Shown in pieces: positions 1 through 4,959 of a stretch of 13,254 nt of DNA. A program made the translations under genes and the position numbers. The notes beneath the pieces were generated by a model. That model searched no databases. It saw only the letters and a list, made by a program, of their open reading frames with translations, and had not been told where the DNA came from. The DNA is from Actinomycetes bacterium. GTDB lineage: Bacteria > Actinomycetota > Acidimicrobiia > Acidimicrobiales > RAAP-2. The number at the start of each line of letters is the position of its first letter. Positions within the stretch are counted from its first letter, which is position 1. The stretch spans positions 1 through 13,254 of the forward strand of contig JAJYWG010000467.1 of assembly GCA_021791615.1 (NCBI GenBank), in the 5' to 3' direction.

Positions 1-379
1 GGTTGAACATCGGGCCTGTGCCCGTGAGCGTCGCCGTGCCTGTCGCCTCCAAGATGACCGGCTTCGACACGACGACGTCATGGACGGTGTACGTACCCGC
101 ACAGACGTGGACAGTCGCGCCCGATGTGGCCGCTGTCACAGCCGCCTGCACGCCGGAGTACGCCGCCGTCGAGCACGACGTGTCGGCCCTCGCCGATGTC
201 CCAATCGGCGAGACGTAGAGGGGCGGCGGCGCGGTGAGCCAAGGTCGGTAGCTGACGTGTGTCGACACGGGCGAGCCGGTTCCGCTCGCGTTGGTAGCCG
301 CGTTGTACGGCCCGCTCGCGCTTCCCCACCAGTTGTCGACCGCGTTGGTCGTGACCGATATCGTGCCGCTGGCGGTGCC
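1..379 (-). pseudogene. In-frame continuation of the beta-helix gene past an internal TGA (3' end off window)
   Basis: Directly after the TGA at 380-382 the minus strand stays open in the same frame for all 126 codons to the window edge, with G/C-rich third positions. The translation contains VDNWWGSASGPYN followed by VSTHVSYRPWLT, the usual closing motif of these beta-helix domains. It then begins a second domain with LYVSP, CSTAAYSGVQAAV and VHVCAGTY. Those segments match the start of the first domain upstream (LYVGP, CSTPAYSTIQSAV, IDVCAGTF). The gene was therefore probably built as tandem beta-helix units. Whether the part is still made depends on whether the TGA is a real nonsense mutation, a sequencing error or a readthrough site. 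Standard TGA stops elsewhere in the window argue against recoding. Confidence 0.75.
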
Positions 380-1906
380 TCAGAGGTTGTCGACCCCGAA
401 AGGCGCACTGAGAAGATTGTTTCCCGTAAGAGTCGTGGAGTCGGTTCCGCTGGTCGTGCCCAGGTCCATCACGTCGGCTGCCCAGTTCTCAACAGTGTTC
501 CCGGTAGCGCTGATTGTGAGGCTACCTTTCTGGGGTAGGGGGCCTGTCTCGGCTGTGGTGGCGAAGTAGCCGACCTCCATTCCGACGGGTGCGTGCACCG
601 ATACGGTCGCGGGCGTCAGACTAAACGCTCCGGGGCCGTCGACCGTGTTATCTCTTATGACTGCGGTGATCGAGGGCACTGTCGGGCCAGTCTCGACGCT
701 TGCGATTTCGACACCCTCGGTATCGCTCGCTGCGTTGGAACTGGTGCTCGTGTAGCTGGACGTGTAGTGAATTGTGTTTGTGGACACGGTGTCCCCGGTC
801 ATGGTCGCAGTCGGCTTTGTCCCATAACCCGCCAGGACGACGGCGTCCTGGTTGTTGGTCAGCGTGTTGTGGATCACCGACGTGTTGCTCACTGTGGTCA
901 CTAGGACGCCCGAGGCCGTGCCGGTACCCGCGAAGTTGGCGGCGTCGTTATTCGAAACCGTATTGTCTTTTGCGCTGCCGGTAGCCCCGAAGCCGACCTG
1001 GATGCCGTTCTGGGCCTCGGTGGAGATTGGGCCAGCACCTGTCACCGTGTTGCCCGTGATGGAGCACGTGGTCCCGGCACCATTGCAGGTGATGCCGTTC
1101 TTCTGGTAGCCAGCGGCCGTATTGGCAGAAATGGTCAGTGTCGAGGTGCCAGTAGAGGACTGCACGAAGATGGCGTCGTCGTTGTTGTTGCCTCCACTGA
1201 AGCTCGGAGAGGGAGTGAGGTTCTCGACGGTGTCGTTAGAGATGGTGCCTGACGCGTTCTGGTACACAATGCCCCAAAAGTTCTGCGGGGACGAAGTGCA
1301 CCCAGTGAAGGTGGTGGCGCCCCCGCTGGCACCGTTCACCGTGAGGTGCTCCACCGTCACTCCGCTCACCACGGAGACCAGTACGACCGCGGCGGTCGGC
1401 ACGTGAGTCTGCAGATCTTCCGTGTTGCACGAGACTGTCGACGGTTCGATGATCGCCGGTGTGCCGCTAGCCGGTCCCGTGACCGTGAGATCCTGGGTCG
1501 TGACCTTGACCTGTTCGTGAAACGTGCCGGCGCAGACGTCGATCGTGTCTCCGGCGACTGCCGCGTTCACCGCAGACTGGATTGTGGAATAGGCGGGAGT
1601 GGAGCAGTTCCCGGTTCCGCCACCAGGACCCACGTAGAGCGTCGTGGTCGTTGCTCCCGCTGGGCCTGCTACGAGAAGCGCACCGCTGAGCCAGCCGGAG
1701 AGGAGCAGCACTGCGACGAGCGACCGCGGCAGCCAGCGACTCGGTTTCGCGGAGCCGTGACCGGTCAGCGCTTGGGGAATACCGCCAGACGGGTCCGGTC
1801 GCATCTCCGGCGCTCCGGCGCTTCGGGCGATGCGGTCCGCCGGCATCCCCCGCCGGGATCCCAACTGGGTGCTCCACCTGCCCGCACTGCGACGTCCATC
1901 TGACAT
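380..1906 (-). CDS. Secreted right-handed parallel beta-helix repeat protein
   Basis: This encodes a 508-residue exported protein. Residues 1-57 form an unusually long, Arg-rich n-region. Residues 61-81 are a hydrophobic export segment and AGA near residue 85 is a plausible signal peptidase site. The mature part opens with TLYVGP, CSTPAYSTIQSAV and GDTIDVCAGTF (about 89-127), a start typical of pectate-lyase-fold/PbH1 repeat proteins. It continues with many Asn/Thr/Gly-rich rungs such as SNNDAANFAG and HNTLTNNQDAVVLAG. Such proteins are extracellular and often bind or cleave polysaccharide; no catalytic set can be assigned here, so function stays open. The start at 1906 is fixed by AGGAGG eight bases upstream. 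The frame ends at TGA 380-382 but remains open beyond it, so the product is probably truncated. No promoter was recognised; a tandem GTCATAA repeat sits just upstream of the ribosome binding site. Confidence 0.85.
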   Translation of the reverse strand: MSDGRRSAGRWSTQLGSRRGMPADRIARSAGAPEMRPDPSGGIPQALTGHGSAKPSRWLPRSLVAVLLLSGWLSGALLVAGPAGATTTTLYVGPGGGTGNCSTPAYSTIQSAVNAAVAGDTIDVCAGTFHEQVKVTTQDLTVTGPASGTPAIIEPSTVSCNTEDLQTHVPTAAVVLVSVVSGVTVEHLTVNGASGGATTFTGCTSSPQNFWGIVYQNASGTISNDTVENLTPSPSFSGGNNNDDAIFVQSSTGTSTLTISANTAAGYQKNGITCNGAGTTCSITGNTVTGAGPISTEAQNGIQVGFGATGSAKDNTVSNNDAANFAGTGTASGVLVTTVSNTSVIHNTLTNNQDAVVLAGYGTKPTATMTGDTVSTNTIHYTSSYTSTSSNAASDTEGVEIASVETGPTVPSITAVIRDNTVDGPGAFSLTPATVSVHAPVGMEVGYFATTAETGPLPQKGSLTISATGNTVENWAADVMDLGTTSGTDSTTLTGNNLLSAPFGVDNL

Positions 1907-1914
1907 CTGACGCT

Positions 1915-1920
1915 CCTCCT
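1915..1920 (-). promoter_or_regulatory. Shine-Dalgarno site of the beta-helix gene
   Basis: The minus strand reads AGGAGG, a full match to the anti-Shine-Dalgarno core, eight bases before the ATG at 1906. It decides this start over the in-frame internal ATGs at residues 21 and 35. Confidence 0.85.
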
Positions 1921-2029
1921 TATGACTTATGACCGACGCCGCGTAGCGCCGTCGTGCACCAGTCCGTTGCGATCGTGATCATCGGCATTGCTGGATCGCA
2001 TGTCGGGTTACCTCTTGAAGGTGTTCCGC

Positions 2030-2098
2030 CCTGCGCCACACGAGGGGCCGACCAAGGGGTATAGGGATGGGGATGGTCGGCCCCTCGTGTGGCGCAGG
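2030..2098. terminator. Perfect 25-bp inverted repeat with 19-base loop, terminator-like
   Basis: Arm 2030-2054 is the exact reverse complement of arm 2074-2098; the loop is 2055-2073. In the minus direction the hairpin starts 12 bases after the TAG stop at 2111-2113, so it is placed as a terminator of that transcript. It also separates it from the beta-helix gene. There is no clear U-tract after the stem. The length and perfection exceed a usual intrinsic terminator, so a mobile-element end, an mRNA-protecting structure or a binding site are alternatives. Confidence 0.65.
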
Positions 2099-2110
2099 AC
2101 CACGCTGCTG

Positions 2111-2401
2111 CTATCGGTCCGGGTCGAATACATAGATGCCGCCGTCGGGGGCACTCTCTGCGCGCAGGCGCATGAACCGGTCGTCTGCTGCTCCGTCCCA
2201 GTCGATGTGAGTGCCGGGCCACTGGGTGCCGACACCCCCGGCGCACTCCTGCGCGTAGTCCCTGTGGCTGTCCCAGCGGCCGCAGAACTGCTCGCCGAAC
2301 TGGTTCACTTCGTCGACACTGACCTCCTCGCCGCCGAGAGGGGCCCGCCAGGCGGCAAATGCTCGCAAGTCGTCGTCGTCCAGCTCTGCGATGGCCTTCA
2401 C
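2111..2401 (-). CDS. Short acidic protein resembling the C-terminal part of ArdA antirestriction proteins
   Basis: Read from GTG 2401-2399 this gives 96 residues; the same frame is also the end of the long EAL reading frame. The sequence is rich in Asp/Glu (ELDDDDLRAFAAW, GGEEVSVDEV). It then has FCGRWDSHRDYAQE, THIDWDGAADD and GGIYVFDPDR. That order, F..x.GxWdS...YA.E, then .IDWd..A.d, then g.yvF, is the pattern I know from the last domains of ArdA, a DNA-mimic inhibitor of type I restriction. The N-terminal ArdA domain is absent and ArdA is normally about 165-180 residues, so this is a fragment or a miniature form. The GTG overlaps the TGA (2400-2398) of an alternative frame that probably carries the true end of the EAL gene. 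The overlap GTGA would couple translation. No strong ribosome binding site is seen. The assignment rests on recalled motifs only. Confidence 0.45.
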   Translation of the reverse strand: MKAIAELDDDDLRAFAAWRAPLGGEEVSVDEVNQFGEQFCGRWDSHRDYAQECAGGVGTQWPGTHIDWDGAADDRFMRLRAESAPDGGIYVFDPDR

Positions 2402-3844
2402 CTGTGCTCGAGGTTGGCGCCCCGTGCGCGCCACTCCGTTGCCGGAGCCGACGGGAGTGCGGCCGCCTGGTTGATGATCGCCGCAGTCCCGCCCTCCTCT
2501 ATTCCAGGGCGTGGCGTGTGGAGCCCCAGGACGAGGGCGGCCACACAGGTAGCCTTGGATATGCGAGCAACCGAGGCGGAGCAGCTCGATTGCTTGGTCG
2601 ACGGTTTCGACCCCCTCGGCGATGACATCCAGGTGGAGCGCCTGGGCGAGCGCGACGACGGCTTTCACGATTGCCCGGTCGACGGGGTCGACACACAGCC
2701 CGGCCACGAAGGAGCGATCGACTTTGACGATGTCGAGCGGAAGGTTCTTTAGGGTGCTGAGGCAGGAGTAGCCGGTGCCGAAATCGTCGATCGCGATGCG
2801 GACCCCGAGGGACCGCACCTCGGCAAGTCGACGAGTAGCGATCTCGGGGTCGCGCACCACCATTCGTTCCGTCACCTCCAAGGTGACGCGTTCGGGCTCC
2901 AGACCGGTATCACTGAGCGTGTCGCCTACGAGCTTGGCGAAGTGTGGGTCTTCGAGTTGGCAAGCCGAAAGGTTGACTGCGACTCCGAGAGGCTCATGAG
3001 ACGTCGAGCGAGGCCAGATCGCCGCACTGCGGCATGCTTCCCGTAGCACCCAGGTGCCGAGCGCTTGGATCGTCCCAGTCGACTCGGCTGCCTCGATGAA
3101 CAGCCCGGGTCCGAGGAGTCCTCGTTCGGGATGGGCCCAGCGCACCAGAGCCTCGGCACCGGTGCAGGCGTCCTTTTCCAAGTTGACAACGGGCTGGTAG
3201 TGCACGACGAACTCGCCCCGATCGAGACCCCGGTGAATGGCTGCTGGCAGGACCACCCGCGCCAGGGCGTCGTCGCGCTGGGTCGGGCCGAACTGCGCGA
3301 CCCGCTCGCAGAGCTCACGCTCGGCCTCACCAAGTGCGAGCTCTGCGTCGGCGAGCAGCCGCTCGGGGTCGCTGCCGGATACCTCAGCTGTGGCGATGCC
3401 GATCGAAGCGGTGACAACGATGCCGTCATCACCATCCTCGTGATCCACGCTGAACGGCTCGGTGAGGTGCTCTTCTCGGATTCGTTCTGCAAGGGCGTGA
3501 ACGCCGTCGAGTCCCCTCCTCGGCGCACAGACGATGAGGATCCGGTCCCGGTCAAAGGCTGTGAGCCATTCATCTTCCCTCAGCGCGGACCCAACACGGC
3601 CTGCCACCGCGAGAAGTAGTCCGTCGGCGACGGTGTAGTCATAGGCCTGAGCGACCAAGGCGATCTGGTCGAGGTGAACCAAGAGCACGATGACGTTCTG
3701 GCGGCGGGGGGAGGCAAGGAGCTCACCGAGTCGAGCGATCAGTCGGCTCCGGTCAAAATGAGCCACTGCCGCTTCGTAGCTGCCGGTCGTGGGGCCAGCC
3801 CACCGAATGTTGCGTGCGAGCGGGGAGATCACCGTGGTCCCCAT
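2111..3844 (-). CDS. Degenerate GGDEF plus intact EAL domain protein (c-di-GMP phosphodiesterase), probable frameshift near its end
   Basis: From the ATG at 3844 the frame gives 577 residues. Residues about 25-185 are a GGDEF fold whose signature has decayed to DRDRI (98-102), so no cyclase activity is expected. Residues about 200-436 are an EAL domain with all expected catalytic residues: E231 in EAL, N291, E326, D353-D354 in DDFGTGY, K374, E410 in AEGVET and Q430 in IQGYL. It should hydrolyse cyclic di-GMP in the cytoplasm. No sensor or membrane part is visible. After residue about 437 this frame turns into Gly/Arg/Pro-rich sequence with poor third-position G/C. The neighbouring frame ending at TGA 2398-2400 looks coding there, so an indel near 2500-2545 is likely, and the ArdA-like tail is probably a separate gene. 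The frame extends upstream to a TTG at 4015, but that part overlaps another small gene and a terminator hairpin. No ribosome binding site was found at 3844, so the start is uncertain. Confidence 0.75.
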   Translation of the reverse strand: MGTTVISPLARNIRWAGPTTGSYEAAVAHFDRSRLIARLGELLASPRRQNVIVLLVHLDQIALVAQAYDYTVADGLLLAVAGRVGSALREDEWLTAFDRDRILIVCAPRRGLDGVHALAERIREEHLTEPFSVDHEDGDDGIVVTASIGIATAEVSGSDPERLLADAELALGEAERELCERVAQFGPTQRDDALARVVLPAAIHRGLDRGEFVVHYQPVVNLEKDACTGAEALVRWAHPERGLLGPGLFIEAAESTGTIQALGTWVLREACRSAAIWPRSTSHEPLGVAVNLSACQLEDPHFAKLVGDTLSDTGLEPERVTLEVTERMVVRDPEIATRRLAEVRSLGVRIAIDDFGTGYSCLSTLKNLPLDIVKVDRSFVAGLCVDPVDRAIVKAVVALAQALHLDVIAEGVETVDQAIELLRLGCSHIQGYLCGRPRPGAPHATPWNRGGRDCGDHQPGGRTPVGSGNGVARTGRQPRAQVKAIAELDDDDLRAFAAWRAPLGGEEVSVDEVNQFGEQFCGRWDSHRDYAQECAGGVGTQWPGTHIDWDGAADDRFMRLRAESAPDGGIYVFDPDR

Positions 3845-3899
3845 CCGGACTGGGCGTTCGTCATCGGGTGGCGGCTCGTCGTGAAATCGAGAAGCAACA

Positions 3900-3952
3900 G
3901 GCCCCGCCACCCGCCACGGTGCCCCTGTAAGTTGGGGCACCGTGGCGGGGCC
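3900..3952 (-). terminator. Terminator-like hairpin with a 7-base duplication in one arm
   Basis: In the minus direction the 5' arm (3952-3934) pairs over 16 bp with 3925-3910 around an eight-base loop (3933-3926). The 3' arm repeats GTGGCGG, so that without one 7-base copy the stem would be a perfect 19 bp. Either copy of the repeat can pair. The structure begins one base after the TGA of the 54-residue miniprotein gene and is followed by TGTTGCTTCT, a moderately T-rich tail. It is best read as the intrinsic terminator of that gene. Confidence 0.7.
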
Positions 3953-3953
3953 A

Positions 3954-4118
3954 TCAAGGCTCCGCCAGGTAAGTCGGGGTCGGCGTGTAGGTGATGGTGT
4001 CGCCGAGCAGTCCAACCCAGGCCAGCAGGAGCGTGAGCAGGTGCGAAAGGTGGCGGCCGTCCTGCCGCTTGCGCCTCTTCTCAGCTGATCGTTCGCTGTT
4101 ACGCCCTGCGTTGCTCAT
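3954..4118 (-). CDS. 54-residue single-span membrane miniprotein, function unknown
   Basis: An ATG at 4118 opens a 54-codon frame ending in TGA at 3954-3956. The first 24 residues are strongly basic and hydrophilic (for example EKRRKRQDGR). About residues 24-40 form a hydrophobic stretch, HLLTLLLAWVGLLGD, long enough for one membrane span. The tail is Thr/Pro/Tyr-rich (TYTPTPTYLAEP). The positive-inside rule would put the N terminus in the cytoplasm. Upstream, GAAAGGG lies about nine bases from the ATG, an acceptable ribosome binding site. A terminator-like hairpin begins one base after the stop. Site, frame and terminator together argue for a real gene, though I do not recognise the family. 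It overlaps in another frame the 5' extension of the EAL frame, which argues that the extension is not translated. Confidence 0.55.
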   Translation of the reverse strand: MSNAGRNSERSAEKRRKRQDGRHLSHLLTLLLAWVGLLGDTITYTPTPTYLAEP

Positions 4119-4266
4119 CAGCAGGCGCCCTTTCCCCTAGAACCCTTCTCGGCTCAAACGGGGCAGGCCCTTCCACCATGTCGCGTCTTCTGCGTGGCGC
4201 GACGAGCAACTGCCGAACCCCCTTCGGCCTCTTCGACAGCATGAAGCGCTGACCGGTGGACCGTCA

Positions 4267-4296
4267 TCACCCGGCCGGGTGAATTTCGCTTGCGAA
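4267..4296. promoter_or_regulatory. Two adjacent palindromes, possible operator
   Basis: 4267-4282 is a perfect 16-base palindrome (TCACCCGGCCGGGTGA). Two bases later, 4285-4296 (TTCGCTTGCGAA) is a second inverted repeat with five-base arms. Both lie on the 5' side of the minus-strand miniprotein gene, about 150 bases from its start. Side-by-side palindromes of this kind are typical dimer binding sites. The regulator is unknown, and chance is possible in GC-rich DNA. Confidence 0.3.
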
Positions 4297-4805
4297 GTGA
4301 GGAACGGCCCAGGGTTTCGCGGCGAGTGTCCGATTGTCCCCTGTTCGCAGCCGGCTTGCGCGAGGGCTTTCCTGCCCAGGCCCCGTCACGTGTTGCGGCT
4401 TCCTGGAACGACTCCCCGCCCGGGTTGGGACGACGACGACACGGCGCTCGAGCCGCGGGCATCTCGCGAGGTGACCTGACGGGAGCGCAACCCCCTTTTG
4501 TAAGGGAGGGGTCAAGCGACCTCGACGCTTACCGACGACGCGATCGTCCGGGTTGTATCCGAAGCATCTGGCAACACTTGTCGCATGGTGTGAAGCGTGA
4601 GGATGCGAGAGCGTCTATTTCAAGCTGGCCCGTCAGCGACAGCCGACTGGCCTAAGCACAGGGCCGCGAACAGCACCCCGTACCCGGGCGCCCTGAAGGC
4701 CGGTAAACCATGAGCCCAGTCAGGGATCCCAGCCCCCACGACACGTGGCACGGTCCGCAACCTCGTCCCACCGCTCGGCACCCAGCGGTGCTTCGGCAGC
4801 CCATA

Positions 4806-4823
4806 ATCACCCTTCGGGGTGAT
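4806..4823. other. 7-bp stem hairpin with TTCG tetraloop, flanked by a CCATAATC direct repeat
   Basis: 4806-4812 (ATCACCC) pairs perfectly with 4817-4823 around TTCG, an extra-stable loop when transcribed from the plus strand. The octamer CCATAATC occurs at 4801-4808 and again at 4829-4836, flanking the hairpin. It lies about 140 bases upstream of the LAL regulator start, so a role in its mRNA leader or as a binding site is possible. No T-run follows. Confidence 0.35.
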
Positions 4824-4959
4824 GAGGGCCATAATCGGGATGAGGTCATCTCGTAGGCGTGGGTGACCCCCCTGCCGTCAAGCGTGAGCCGACGCGCGGC
4901 CGTTTAGGCCGGTGACCCGCCGTGCGCGCGACGGTCCGCTCCTTCCGTCCAAAGCAACG

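Larger units (their letters stand above)
4119..4959. other. Gene-poor stretch with palindromes and a TTCG hairpin
   Basis: No frame on either strand shows a recognisable family or a convincing start over about 840 bases. The short frames present are Arg/Pro/Gly-rich in the way non-coding frames of GC-rich DNA are. A possible exception is a 70-residue minus frame at 4620-4832 (starts MALITPKGDYGLPKHRW), which lacks a ribosome binding site. The right end must hold the promoter of the LAL regulator and the middle or left the promoter of the miniprotein; neither shows a clear -35/-10 pair. The palindromes are listed separately. Confidence 0.5.

Noticed and set aside
380..382. TGA recoded as Trp or selenocysteine
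   Set aside because: Many genes in the window end at TGA and use TGG for Trp, and no SECIS-like hairpin with a selenoprotein context is seen.
3845..4015. N-terminal extension of the EAL frame to a TTG at 4015
   Set aside because: It would run through the terminator-like hairpin and over the miniprotein gene, and the residues have no similarity to a domain.
4620..4832. 70-residue minus-strand frame in the gene-poor stretch
   Set aside because: It reads somewhat protein-like, but there is no ribosome binding site, no family resemblance and no coupling to a neighbour.
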